This document shows, piece by piece, positions 21,560-33,719 of a DNA stretch of 64,000 nt. The stretch covers positions 74,501 to 138,500 of the forward strand of contig JAUIRK010000858.1 in assembly GCA_030549495.1 (NCBI GenBank). Direction: 5' to 3'. Source of the stretch: Nectonema munidae (taxonomy: Eukaryota; Nematomorpha; Nectonematoida; Nectonematidae). Every line of letters begins with the position of its first letter. The first letter of the stretch is position 1. A program made the translations under genes and the position numbers. The notes beneath the pieces are model-generated. The model was not told the DNA's origin, did not search any database, and saw nothing but the letters and a program-made list of their open reading frames with translations.

Positions 21560-22530
21560 AAAGCTCCATTCATTATGACAAATTTTTACCTATATTATGT
21601 GACAATTTCCAGCACAATTATAAAGCGACTCTACTCTCAGAATCTAAATTTATTTGTAGATTTTTATAAAATAGTATTAGTTTTTCCATTTTTTTTATAA
21701 ATTAACTTTCGTTTTTTTTATTGGTCAGTATAATCTTTTTCTAATAAATTTAAAATTATTTTTGAAGTGAAAAATGTAGATCGAATGTACAAGTTTTGTT
21801 GGATAATCGTAGTCCACTATTTATTTTTAGATTTTTATAAAATCATTTTAGTTTTCAGTTTTTTATATATTAACATTAATTTTTTACTTCTTTTGAAGTG
21901 CGGGTTTGATTTACACTTTGATTCGAAAAAATATGTTTTGGATAAATATTATTTTATTATTGTTTACTGCATATAAATTTTTAAAGAGAAGATAAATAGA
22001 TCAAAATATGTGTTTTAATCAATTTTTATCAATAAGTAATCTCATGAATTTATTTTTTTTTCACTTTAATCCTAAATTTATTTCTATATTTTTATAAAAT
22101 AATTATAATTTTCGACATCCACATTGAAGAAATAATGAGTTTTGTTGGATAATCATTGTCTACTTTTATTTAGATTAGATACAACCTTTATAAGGGATGC
22201 ATTTTAAAATAAAGCTCCTTTCATTTGGACAAATTTTTACCTATATTATGTGATAATTTCTAACACAATTATAAAGCGACTCTACTCTCAGAATCTACAT
22301 TTATTTGTAGATTTTGAATTAATCAACCAAAATTTAAATGCGGGTTTGATTTACACTTTGATTCCAAAAAAATATGTTTTGGATAAATATTATTTTTATT
22401 ATTGTTTACTACATTAAATTTAAGGAGATAAGGGATGCATTTTAAACTAAAGCTTTTTTCATTTGGACAAATTTTTACCTATATTCTGTGACAATTTCCA
22501 GCCCAATTATAAAGCGACTCTACTTTCAGA
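21560..22530 (+). repeat. Dispersed repeat module within the arm, three copies
   Basis: The block CAAATTTTTACCTATATTAT through AATTATAAAGCGACTCTACT occurs at about 21580, 22230 and 22470, each near GGGATGCATTTTAAA. Spacing is uneven, so deletions have occurred between copies. Mirrored in the right arm. Confidence 0.6.
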
Positions 22531-22654
22531 ATCTAAATTTATTTGTATATTGAAGAAATATTTTTTCAGTATAAAGAGTTTAGAAACCTCTTCTCTAATA
22601 TGTAATGATATATTCTCATAACCTGTACGGTTGAACGCGGGTAGACAACTTGCG

Positions 22655-22945
22655 TGTTATCTCCAACCCGTATATTACGATGATTCTTCTCCAACCTGTA
22701 TTCTACGATGATTCATCTCCAAACTATATACTACGATGATTCATCTCCAACCTGTATACTACGATGATTCATCTCCAACCTGTATACTACGATGATTTAT
22801 CTTCTTCTCCAACCTGTATTCTACTATGATTCATCTCCAAACTATATACTACAATGATTCATCTCCAACCTGTATACTACGATGATTCATCTCCAACCTG
22901 TTTACTAGGATGATTCATCTTCAACCTGTATACTACGATGGTTTC
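22655..22945 (+). repeat. 28-bp minisatellite, left arm
   Basis: About ten units with consensus TCTCCAACCTGTATACTACG then ATGATTCA. The right arm has about six units at 24200-24375, so copy number has changed since the arms were made. Confidence 0.85.
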
Positions 22946-23174
22946 TATTCCATGTACAAATAACTAGGGAGACAATGTTCAACTTTCTGTTCACATTCTG
23001 CTAGATGTAAGATTTGATATACCTCATTCGGGGAGACGATGGTTCATCTACAACCTGTATACCGCGATAATTCATCTCCAACCTATCAGTTCATATTTTG
23101 CTAGATGTAAGATTTGATATACCTCATTCGGGGAGAGGATGTTAGAAAAGTTATTAATTTTTTCACGATATTAA

Positions 23175-23640
23175 TCAAAAAATATCAAACTTTCTGTTCA
23201 TATTTTGCTACCTCATACGATGTTACAAAAGTTATTACCTATACTTTGCAATTTGCACGATTTTAAATATTATATTTGTCAAATAATTAAAATAAAATTC
23301 TGTAATCAAAGAATCGAAAAATATTCTTTAAAAAATCAAAAAATATCAAACTTTCTGTTCATATTTTGCTACCTCATACGATGTTACAAAAGTTATTACC
23401 TATACTTTGCAATTTGCACGATTTTAAATATTATATTTGTCAAATAATCAAAATAAAATTCTGTAATCAAAGAATCGAAAAATATTCTTTAAAAAATCAA
23501 AAAATATCAAACTTTCTGTAAAAATATCAAACTTTCTGTTCATATTTTGCTACCTCATACGATGTTACAAAAGTTATTACCTATACTTTGCAATTTGAAC
23601 AATTTTAAATATTATATTTGTCGAATAATCAAAGAATCGA
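23175..23640 (+). repeat. About 170-bp tandem module, three copies in left arm
   Basis: The block containing CAAACTTTCTGTTCATATTT, ACCTCATACGATGTTAC and TTACCTATACTTTGCAATTT is repeated about three times here (starting near 23185, 23347 and 23528). The right arm holds one copy (about 23880-24010). This accounts for most of the arm-length difference. Confidence 0.75.
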
Positions 23641-23704
23641 AAAATGTTCAAATCAAAAAATATTTATTCTTTTTAAATATATCGTTGGCTCCCCTTACTT
23701 TTAA

Positions 23705-23764
23705 AATTGAAAGATAAACCTAGTCTTTAATAATTAATTTTTATCAAATTATGCACATACGAAA
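23705..23764. other. Palindrome spacer
   Basis: About 60 bp of unique AT-rich DNA between the arms, bounded by GTTGGCTCCCC and its inverse. It would form the loop of any hairpin transcript. Confidence 0.7.
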
Positions 23765-24199
23765 CTAAAAGTATGGGGAGCCAACGATATATTTAAAAAG
23801 AATAAATATTTTTTGATTTGAACATTTTTGGATTCTTTGATTATTCGATAATAAATATTTTTTGATTTTAACATTTTTCGATTCTTTGATTATTCGACAA
23901 ATATAATATTTAAAATTGTTCAAATTGCAAAGTATAGGTAATAACTTTTGTAACATCGTATGAGGTAGCAAAATATGAACAGAAAGTTTGATATTTTTTG
24001 ATTTTTTAAAGAATATTTTTCGATTCTTTGATATGAATTATCGCGGTATACAGGTTGGAGATGAACCATCGTAGTATACAGGTATAATGTATATAGGTAA
24101 TAACTTATGTAGCATCGTCTCCCCGAATGAGGTATATCAAATCTTACATCTAGCAGAATGTGAACAGAAAGTTGAACATTGTCTCCCTAGTTATTTGTA

Positions 24200-24375
24200 C
24201 ATAGAATAGAAACCATCGTAGTATACAGGTTGAAGATGAATCATCGTAGTATACAGGTTAGAGATGAATCATCGTAGTATACCGGTTGGAGATGAATCAT
24301 TGTAGTATATAGTTTGGAGATGAATCATCGTAGAATACAGGTTGGAGAAGAATCATCGTAATATACGGGTTGGAG
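24200..24375 (-). repeat. 28-bp minisatellite, right arm
   Basis: About six inverted copies of the left-arm minisatellite unit. Confidence 0.8.
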
Positions 24376-26940
24376 ATAACACGCAAGTTGTCTACCCGCG
24401 TTCAACCGTACAGGTTATGAGAATATATCATTACATATTAGAGAAGAGGTTTCTAAACTCTTTATACTGAAAAAATATTTCTTCAATATACAAATAAATT
24501 TAGATTCTGAAAGTAGAGTCGCTTTATAATTGGGCTGGAAATTGTCACAGAATATAGGTAAAAATTTGTCCAAATGAAAAAAGCTTTAGTTTAAAATGCA
24601 TCCATTATCTCCTTAAATTTAATGCAGTAAACAATAATAAAAATAATATTTATCCAAAACATATTTTTTTGGAATCAAAGTGTAAATCAAACCCGCATTT
24701 AAATTTTGGTTGATTAATTCAAAATCTACAAATAAATGTAGATTCTGAGAGTAGAGTCGCTTTATAATTGTGTTAGAAATTATCACATAATATAGGTAAA
24801 AATTTTTCCAAATGAAAGGAGCTTTAGTTTAAAATGCATCCCTTATAAAAGTTGTATCTAATCTAAATAAAAGTAGACAATGATTATCCAACAAAACTCA
24901 TTATTTCTTCAATGTGGATGTCGAAAATTATAATTATTTTATAAAAATATAGAAATAAATTTAGGATTAAAGTGAAAAAAAAATAAATTCATGAGATTAC
25001 TTATTGATAAAAATTGATTAAAACACATATTTTGATCTATTTATCTTCTCTTTAAAAATTTATATGCAGTAAACAATAATAAAATAATATTTATCCAAAA
25101 CATATTTTTTTCGAATCAAAGTGTAAATCAAACCCGCACTTCAAAAGAAGTAAAAAATTAATGTTAATATATAAAAAACTGAAAACTAAAATGATTTTAT
25201 AAAAATCTAAAAATAAATAGTGGACTACGATTATCCAACAAAACTTGTACATTCGATCTACATTTTTCACTTCAAAAATAATTTTAAATTTATTAGAAAA
25301 AGATTATACTGACCAATAAAAAAAACGAAGGTTAATTTATAAAAAAAATGGAAAAACTAATACTATTTTATAAAAATCTACAAATAAATTTAGATTCTGA
25401 GAGTAGAGTCGCTTTATAATTGTGCTGGAAATTGTCACATAATATAGGTAAAAATTTGTCATAATGAATGGAGCTTTAGTTTAAAATGCATCCCTTATCT
25501 GCTAATTAATGGTATGAAGCCCATGGAAAATAAAAACAGTAAAATGGCATTTCTTAAGTACTTGTGATATAAGTAATGTATTCTGAAAGCCCATAAAAAA
25601 TGCTTTAATTTGGTATATCGCATGATGCATTTTGTTGAGAAATGTGAAAGTTATAAGCGTTTTAATATTTGACTAAGATTTAAGCTAGGAACACTACAAA
25701 TAAACTAAGCGTACACTAGCCCGATAAAATAAACCACACACGCGTGCTAAAGATGTGGTGAAGCGTATGCGAGATAAGAATTCACTGCACTCACAAACGC
25801 GTAATGCAACATGTGTTAATCTTTCTTCGCATAGTTATGCTCTAAAATCAATCAATAATGTGATTTATTATTCGCACACTGTCGGTATAAATATAACGAA
25901 TGCCCTTCGTTAAAAATTAGAAAGGTTGTATCTAAACTAAATAAAAGTAGACTACGATTATCAAACAAAACTCTTACATTTAATCGACATTTTTCACTTG
26001 AAAAATAATTTAAAATTTATTAGAAAAATATTATACTGACCTCTACTGACCCATAAAAAGTAAAAAATATATATTAATTTTCGACAGTTTTATTTAACTA
26101 TGACATTTTAAAATGTTAAAACCCATATTCTACCTTTGTGAATATAAAATTTTGAAGAAATAATATATAAACTCATCACGTTAATTATTGGTATTTTTTG
26201 AAACTAGATAAAAGTTGACTGACCTCACATAAAAGTGGATTTTGAAAAAATAAAAATATATTTATTTGTAAAACCTAGCGTATTTTACCCACAAAGAGTA
26301 TAGCTTCAAATCTTGTACATTCAATCAACATTTTTCACTTCAAAAATAATTTTAAATTTATTAGAAAAACATTATACTGACCTATACTACTGACCCATAA
26401 AAAGTAAAAAATATATATTAATTTTCGACAGTTTTCTTTAACTATGAAATTTTAAAATGTAAAAATCATATTTTACCTTTGTGAATATAAAATATTCAAA
26501 AAATATTTTATAAATTAAGAACGTTAATTATTATTGGTATTTTTTGAAACTAGATAAAACTTGACTGACCCCACATAAAAGCAGATTTTCGAAAAATGAA
26601 AATATATTTATTTGTATAACCTAGCCTATGTTAACCACAAAGAGTATACCTTTCCAATGATACCATTTTAATTCAATTTTTTTTTAAAAAAAGACACATT
26701 ATGCTTAAATAAAAAGGTGGTCCGTAATTTTTTCAAAAATTTAGACAAAATTTTTCGAAGTAATGTCCATTTATTAAAATTTTTTAAAACTTTTGCAAAA
26801 ATAAATTATTCTAGAGTATGTAGCAAACGATAAGCTTTCTAATGATATATATATCATGAAAAAGAAATATTGAAAAACAGTTTAATTCTTTCTTCAAATC
26901 AAACAAGTAAAAATTTCCAAAAAGTAGTATTGGTAGTAGT

Positions 26941-26997
<57 letters not shown>

Positions 26998-27242
26998 TAC
27001 ATAAACATTTCAACCAATCATATAGTTTTTATGAAATAAAACTGCAATTTCAAAGTTAAATTTTTTGAACTTTTAGGTAGAATTTTTGAAATGTGGCTTT
27101 CAATATGTATGTAAAATATTTTTTGAAAATTTTTATTTTAAGTATATTTTTTAAGCATTTTACGATTTACACATTTAAATATATAATAAGGCTGGCAAGT
27201 TTTGCGAGTTGTCTCCCCGGAGGTCTTGCCAGACCTCTGATA

Positions 27243-27258
27243 TATTTGAGAACCGCTG
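27243..27258 (-). repeat. hAT-like terminus just outside the palindrome
   Basis: Read on the minus strand, CAGCGGTTCTCAAATATA leads directly into the palindrome end. It is a standard hAT terminus. The left side of the palindrome lacks it, so the palindrome may be a rearranged non-autonomous hAT that kept only one true end. Confidence 0.5.
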
Positions 27259-27266
27259 TCCTCAAT

Positions 27267-27762
27267 ATATTATTATTATAATCTATACATGAACCAACTC
27301 ATCTTTTGCCTACACCTTTTATTTTTAATGATAACATCATAATTTGCAATTTTTTTGAAGTTTTGTAAAAATATCAGAATTAGTTATATAAACAGAAAAT
27401 TTTATGTCTGAATATTACACAAAGCAATGGTATGCAATATCGGGTCCCACGTTTTCGTGTGTGGTGTTTTATCCCACAGTTAATCTTTTTAATTGTCATA
27501 AAGATACTTACATTTGGATTTGCCTACTTTCCAAAATCTTTCTTTTTGGAAGAAGATGTAGTAATTTTATACAAGAGGTGTAGAAGTATTAATAGATTGC
27601 AGTATTTATTAATTATTTATGGGTTTTATTTGATTTGTTATCTTACTCTTAAAAGATATATTTTTATACGTCGATGAGGAAAGTAATTATATCCAGATCT
27701 ATTAGATAAGATTAGTGTATAAAATTTAGTATTGGTTGTCCTAATTTCATTTACTTCCTTGA
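27267..27762. other. No recognised gene
   Basis: Contains an 81-codon plus-strand frame (27432-27677), hydrophobic in the middle, with no family I recognise. Otherwise AT-rich spacer up to the hAT target duplication at 27763. Confidence 0.35.
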
Positions 27763-28154
27763 TTTTTAAGCAGGGTGCGAAGTAGAAAAATTACACTGGA
27801 GGGGGGGTGGGGATGCTCTGCTATGTGGAGTCACCCCTCACATAGAAACGCACAAACGTTGTAGGGAACGTCCCATGAGGTCTACTTCTACAAAAAAGAT
27901 TAAAACCTCAAATAAAAGTCCCATGCTTGTATGCATGTCTAAAACTATATGCTACTACACTGCCTACATTTTGAGATGGATACCATACGTTCTATAGATC
28001 AAAAAAGTGTCAGTGAGAATTCTTATGAATATGGGTCATGACAAACACTAAAACTACAAGAGTTAGGCTATATTATTGTATGACCTACTTACTCGATAGA
28101 GAGAATTACAATTTCAATACAACACTTTTATTCTTTTTTTTAACATAAAAAAGC

Positions 28155-30004
28155 TTAGATGAACTGGTTGCGAAAGTTAGAAAGGGAAGATCTGGTTAAA
28201 GGAATCCCTTTGAATGTTCCATCTCTCGCGTACTGTTCCATATGTTCGCGCGAAGAAGGCTTAACCGTTTCTTTGTAGACTTTCAAGACCTTCCGAAGGC
28301 GAAAGATCACTGTCAAAATGGATATTAAAGTGGCGTTTTCTTTTTGCATCTGAAAAAAATAAGCACATGTGAAAAAATTACGCCAACACTTTTCTTGTCA
28401 AAGTTACAAACTAATAGAAAAGGTAATGAAACTTATTTAATTATCTAAAGATGTAAAATCTTGCTGTTTACCCACACCACTCAGTATTGTTCCTTGTGGT
28501 ATACGCCCGTATAAGCTGAAGCGAAAAACAAAAAACCGCAGTACGCCGATAATCGTCTACATGATTAAAACAAATCTTACCTTCAAGCTTAGTGTCTTCA
28601 ATTCATACAAACAGTCTCTGATGGTACACATGTGTTCAACAACTTGAAAACGCTCCATGATATTCGCAAGTTTCGGCAACTTTGCATCCGATTTGGAAAA
28701 AAGAGCATAAAGAGCCTGCTAATTGTTCCATAGACTGTCAACAGCTGAGAATGAAGAAAAGCACCAGCTAACATCAAAGACTTCCGGAGTGTACACTCCA
28801 AGCCAGTCGCAACACTCTCCAACGAGCGCTGATTTTTGGGAGATCATGAAAATATAGAGTAGAGTTTGTCTAAAAAGATGGTAAAGTGATTTACCTGTGT
28901 GACATTTTTTGTAGCGCCATACACAGTGAGTTCAAGTCTATGAGCGACACAATGAAAAGATCGCAAATAAGGAACACGAATAAGTTCAGAGAACTTCTTG
29001 ATGAGACCGCCTTTTTGGCCAATCATCACAAATGCTCCATCAGATCCAATAGTTAAGAGTTTATTTTTGAGTATTTCGATACCAAGTGCAGCCACGAAAG
29101 AATCAAAAAGTGTCTGAGAAATAGCGTCAGCTGTCGTGTTGTTCAACTCTGACATCTTCCAAAATATATTCTGAAAATCTCCTTTTACAGCGAGTCGAAC
29201 ATAAGAAATTAAGACTGACCGATTGCTCACAGTAGTTGATTCATCCACAATAATTGAAAAATTCAAGCATTTGCAACTTTGAATATGCGCAATAAGTTCA
29301 CCTTTCATTTCTTTTGCTAAAAACATGATAATATTTTAGAAAGCATGATCGCTGTACAATAAGGATCCCATTTCAAGTCCATTTAACGTTTGCAGTTGTA
29401 TTACTTTTCCTTGTTTCTTGAAAAACAGGTCTTCCTTGGTTATAAAATACGAAGTTCGAAACACACGTAAAGTTTCTTGGTGCCTGGATTCCACGAATTC
29501 GAAGCTTGCAAGCGTTGTTCGTTGAAGGAAGCCATGAATAAATCTTTTTCTCTATCTTTGATGGTTTCAACAACAAACTTGTGGGATTTGGATTTGGAGT
29601 TCTCGGAAACTTTATCAGATAGCTTTTTTCGCTCTTTGCCCTGGACCCCTCCACCTTGCACGCCAATCTCAGTCCATTGCTTTTCCACAAGTAAACTAGT
29701 GGACGCATACTTTAGTGGAAGAGCCATAAAGTCTTTGCACACCTTACAAAAAAGCTTCTGATTTTTTATAATAAGCCATGGATGACGACTTTGCCTTGGT
29801 TTTATAAAGTGGCTCAGTTAACCCAATTGGCAGCTCGTTCGCTACTTTTGATGCGCAAAGCTCAGTACTTTTGCTTTGTTCATCGCTATCGTCAGTGCGA
29901 GGAGGCTCAGAGCTACTTGATGGCATCGGTTCAATAATTTCAGTTTCATCATCTCTGACTTTTTTCTCCGCAACTTTATTTTTAAAAAAATGAGATAAAG
30001 ACAT
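28155..30004 (-). pseudogene. hAT transposase, KIAA1586/ZNF862-like, spliced, broken
   Basis: Starts at ATG 30004 (MSLSHFFKNKVAEKK), followed by a Ser/acidic linker, then after a frame change WLIIKNQKLFCKVCKDF (zinc-finger start) and WTEIGVQGGGVQGKERKK. The catalytic region reads FSIIVDESTTVSNRSVLI with the first Asp, LLTIGSDGAFVMIGQKGG and FHCVAHRLELTVYG. A stop at about 28846 is followed in the same frame by SPKNQRSLESVATGLEC; another frame change leads to LYALFSKSDAKLPKL and TIRDCLYELKTLSLK. A GT-AG intron (28350-28580) then joins in phase to MQKENATLISILTV. The frame ends at FRNQFI, so the hAT C-terminal dimerisation domain is missing. Confidence 0.8.
28350..28580 (-). other. Intron in the hAT transposase
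   Basis: On the minus strand: donor CTTGAAG/GTAAGA and acceptor ATTTTTTTCAG/ATG, 231 nt, phase 0. Joining the two sides restores SLKMQKENATL, which fits the family. The best-supported intron in the window along with those at 44.9-45.3 kb. Confidence 0.75.
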
Positions 30005-30326
30005 TTGTCACTTCATTTCAGTTAATACCATTCACAATATTGGAAAACTACGATATAAATCAACAAAACAATTAGCTCTGAATGAAAAAAGGACTTTGAT
30101 TACAATTCACATTATATAATTTCACTTACAGTTTATGTATGTAATTTTACACACTGAGAACGTAAGCAAAATGATAAGCAATGCATACGAGAGTCTGGAT
30201 GCTGAAACACACATACGCACTTTCACATTGGTTCATGTATAATGAATTGTACAAAGAAATGATGTAGAGCAGTCTCATTACAACTTCAAAATATTTTTCA
30301 TCTTCATGTTTTAGGACTGTCTGATA

Positions 30327-32429
30327 CAGGGGTTCCCAACACCGGGGTCGCGACCCCAATTGGGGCGACAAGTAATTTTCTTGGAGTCGCAAGACATTAT
30401 AAATGATAATGATTTATAAGGGATTTGGCAGATATCAATGGATTAAGAGGATTCAGTAGGCTTTTCCCGAACCTTGCCTCATTCCGACCTGAGAGGGTAA
30501 TATAGGCCTAATTCTAAAAGACAGAGGATAGAATATACGTTAGGTCAAACTGTAAACTAAAAGACAAATGATAGAATATACGTTAGGTCAAACTGTACTA
30601 TTTCCCGTTTTTAATGCCAAGATTAACTGGGGCAATCTATTGTACAGTAGATTGTTGTCTATCGTCTTTTTCAGGACCTTTTTAATCCTAGGACTAACTT
30701 GGGGGGATCACAGGTTCTTGGCTATTTTTACCTGTATCCATAGTGCTTCGGATATGTATATATATGCCTGTCTAGGATCATTTGTGTCAGTTAAGAGTTT
30801 GCATCTGGCATGTCTGTATGTCATTGTGCTACCAGTCTGCTTAAGTCAACACTGAATTTGTATTTGGAAAGTTGTAAGTATGGAGCGTTGTAATATTTGA
30901 AAATTTGATTTATCTCTGGTGTTTTAATAGTCAGTATTTCAAGGACAAATTTTGTTTTGGCTTTGTACTTAGGTGCATAGTTTTTTTCTTTTTTTTGTGT
31001 GTGTCTGTGTAATAGAAGGTTGTCTGATGTTTCAATTTTCTATTAACTACGTTCAATAATGATATTCCCTGAATATTAATGATAATTTCACTGCAAATTG
31101 CTAACCTTAGTCTCAAGTCATATATGCCAAAAATATTAATGTTTACAAACCTACAGTAGGCTGAAGAAAGACATGCGGATATATGTAAGAAATAATAAAT
31201 GAGTTGTTGGTGAATAATTAAAATTCAGATAAATGAAAAAATAAGATCATTTCTTAAAGGACATGGACTAAGTGGGAAAATGTTGGCGGCATATGTACTG
31301 ATGGTGCACCGTCTATGCTAGGCGGTAGATCTGGGTTTCAATAAATGGTAAAGAATGTTTCTCCACAAGTTGTTCGAGTTCATTGCATTATACATCGTCA
31401 AGTATTTGCTTCAAAAACATTGACAACAGATTTGAAAACTGTTATGCAATCAATTGTTAAAACAGTTAACTTCATAAAGTCAAATACATTGAACAATCGC
31501 TGATTCGCTAAACTGTGCCAAGAAATCGATTCTAAGCATGAAGTTCTTCTATTGCACACTGAGGTAAGGTGGCTGTCAAAAGGAAAAGTATTGAAGAGAT
31601 TTTTTGAGCTGATTGCTTCAACACTTGATTTTGCAGCAAAACAAAATGCCTTCCAAATGAAGCTGGATCTTTGGCTGTCAAGGATAGAAAAGAGAAATTT
31701 TTACATGTTTCCCACATTAAATATATTTTTTGAAGAAAATGAGAGTGGTGTTCCATTCAACAACAGTTTTCAAAGTTTGCTGATCCAACACTTGGTGATA
31801 AAAGAGGAGTTTAGTTGATATTTTCCAGAAATGCCTCAGTTATCCCATAGCTTACTTAGAAAACCATTTGCTGCAAAAATTGGAGATATTCCTGAAAGAT
31901 ATCAAGAGGAATTCATTGATCTTATCAGATCTGACTGTGCAAATACTGACTTTGGATCAAGCAATTATTTCGATATCCAAATTTGGCTGAAGTTATGCTG
32001 AGAATTTTCATGCCTTTTCTTTATGTGTGAAGTGACCTTTTCATCTTTACAACTTATAAAATCAAAGCTAAGAAATAAACTCCATTCTGAAGATGACCTA
32101 CGTTGTGCTGTATCCAAAACAACATCACAGATTGAGAAGTTGGTGATAGAAAAACCGTACCAAATATGACATTAAGAACATTATTGTTTATTATCAAAAT
32201 AAAGCGTGTATTACTCGCATCAGTAACATCCAATTATGTTATTTTGAGCTAATTATATTGTATATAAATGGATATTCGTTTTTGCTATAATAAAACAAGT
32301 TACTGCAGTTATGTAGCATTCTTATGTATACCTTTATCAATGAATAAAGTCTCGATCTTTGTGTGGGGTCGAAGAAAGTCTGGTGAGGCTTAAATTGGGT
32401 CGCAACTAGAAAAAGGTTGGGAACCACTG
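30327..32429 (+). mobile_element. ZBED-type hAT nested inside the 27771-32701 hAT
   Basis: Left end CAGGGGTTCCCAACACCGG with GGTCGCGACCCC just inside; right end on the minus strand CAGTGGTTCCCAACC with GTTGCGACCC. TCTGATA occurs directly left of the element and two bases beyond the right end, which probably represents the 8-bp duplication with slight erosion. It is inserted in the opposite orientation to its host element. Confidence 0.8.
31230..32170 (+). pseudogene. ZBED5/SCAND3-like hAT transposase, C-terminal half
   Basis: Reads [67 protein letters not shown] and [17 protein letters not shown]; then after a stop near 31815, YQEEFIDLIRSDCANTDF, EVTFSSLQLIKSKLRN (the hAT dimerisation region, with the usual AxxGFS altered) and LRCAVSKTTSQIEKLV. 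The open part is 31552-31815. Only the C-terminal half is recognisable; the BED finger and early catalytic region at 30.4-31.2 kb are lost or too decayed. Confidence 0.8.
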
Positions 32430-32709
32430 GACTCTGATAGATGGAGCACACTGAGAAAGTAAGCAGAATGAAAAGATATGCATTGCATATGAGTATCGAG
32501 ACGATGAAAATACATTTGCACAAGTAGAGCAACATTACCGCTTATGTATATCGTTACATGCAAAATGTGCGACCTTCGGAGGGACATTTCTGCCCCCCCC
32601 CCCCCCCCCTGGGACGAGCAAAATTATTTCACTGGGGGGGGGGGGGGGGGGGGGGATTCGTTCTGTCATTGGGGCACAGAACTTCCTTACTTCGCACCAT
32701 GTTTTTAAG

Positions 32710-33715
32710 ATGTAAACGTTAGTAATTATATAAGAATTTACTTAAATAATAAATAATTTTTATAGTAGGAATATTGATTTCGATAGGAAGCTATTAGATC
32801 TAAATAATTGCTCAATAAATGAGCCATAAATATTCATAGTATGATACATTATAGATTGGCATAGTACTGACATCGTAGAAAGCTTTGTGCACTCATTAAA
32901 ATTTAATTACTGATAGAATAACTTAAACGGTCTTATTATAGGTTGAACAATCTTGGTAAATATTTTGAGTATCCAATCGCAGAAGCAGATTTAGGAGAAA
33001 CATATTGAGAGTAATATAAAAGGAGATATACAATTTTGGAAACCTATTGTAGAGGCTAAAATTAGTGTAGAATTTACATTAGTGTTATTATATTACAAGG
33101 AAATCAAAGTGTTTTTTCAACTTAACGCTATTTATATAAATATCACTTAACCTATGCTAACTAACTAATTTAATGACTGATTAATTGTAAAAACTTTGAA
33201 AATTCTTTTTTTTATTAGGATATTTAATCCATGAAAGCTTTCCTAATTTACTATGGGAACATTTGGAAGTTATTTGACATAGATTTATATAAAAAATTCT
33301 TTCTATATTTCTTTTTCAATTTTTAATTATCCAATCACATCTTACAAGTAAAAATATAAATTTAAGAAGACACTTTTTAAAGGATTTCGTCAAAACATTT
33401 AAACTTAGCATTGTAAAATCCGGTTATAAAAAAATTTAAATGAGAAAGATATATTTTTTTGTTTAAATCTCTTTTTTTTCCCGAAAAAAATAAATCATGA
33501 AAAAACGAGAGAAAATAACAATACGATATGTTTGCATTCACCCAAAATTTGACTTTAAATTTTCCATACATTTAAAAGAACTAGTGTTTTTCAAATTAAT
33601 TTTACTATAATATGTTCATTTATTGTCTCTAAGGCACATTCAAATTGTACTATTATAAGCCATATACAAAAAGAATAAATTGTATAAAAATGGAAATTAT
33701 AACTCCATTAGTTTA
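32710..33715. other. AT-rich spacer, nothing recognised
   Basis: No gene or element ends seen. Reading frames are short and low in complexity. Confidence 0.4.
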
Positions 33716-33719
33716 AACG

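Larger units (their letters stand above)
19795..27242. repeat. 7.4-kb near-perfect palindrome (long inverted repeat)
   Basis: The left arm (19795-23704, about 3.91 kb) and right arm (23765-27242, about 3.48 kb) are reverse complements separated by 60 bp. The outer ends are TATCAGAGGTCTGGCAAGAC and its inverse. By eye the arms are almost identical over long blocks (for example 20401-20660 against 26380-26640, and 21160-21400 against 25680-25900); only scattered single differences were noted. The length difference comes mostly from tandem-repeat copy number. The arms hold no recognisable coding sequence: they consist of diverged tandem and dispersed repeats, a 28-bp minisatellite and TAA microsatellites. 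A transcript across the spacer would fold into a hairpin of about 3.5 kb. The near-identity implies a recent origin or ongoing gene conversion, unless it is an assembly artefact. Confidence 0.85.
27771..32701 (-). mobile_element. hAT element (4931 bp) with perfect 8-bp TSD
   Basis: TTTTTAAG at 27763-27770 and 32702-32709 is an identical 8-bp duplication. The ends are CAGGGTGCGAAGTAGAAAAA and, inverted at the right, CATGGTGCGAAGTAAGGAAG. G-rich runs lie inside both ends (about 27803-27820; C run 32593-32609 and G run 32633-32655). The element carries its own transposase on the minus strand (28155-30004) and has been entered by another hAT (30327-32429). The unbroken TSD suggests a fairly recent insertion even though the transposase is damaged. 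Confidence 0.9.

Noticed and set aside
21767-21976. 69-codon frame within the palindrome
   Set aside because: It is made of arm repeats and is mirrored in the other arm without a conserved frame.
22655-22945. Regular 28-bp repeats that look CRISPR-like
   Set aside because: Units are contiguous without unique spacers and mirror in the palindrome; it is a minisatellite in animal DNA.
28850-28915. Possible second intron in the KIAA1586-like transposase
   Set aside because: GT and AG are present, but the sequence between reads in the transposase frame through a single stop (FLDKLYSIFS then SPKNQRSLE), so it is coding decay, not an intron.
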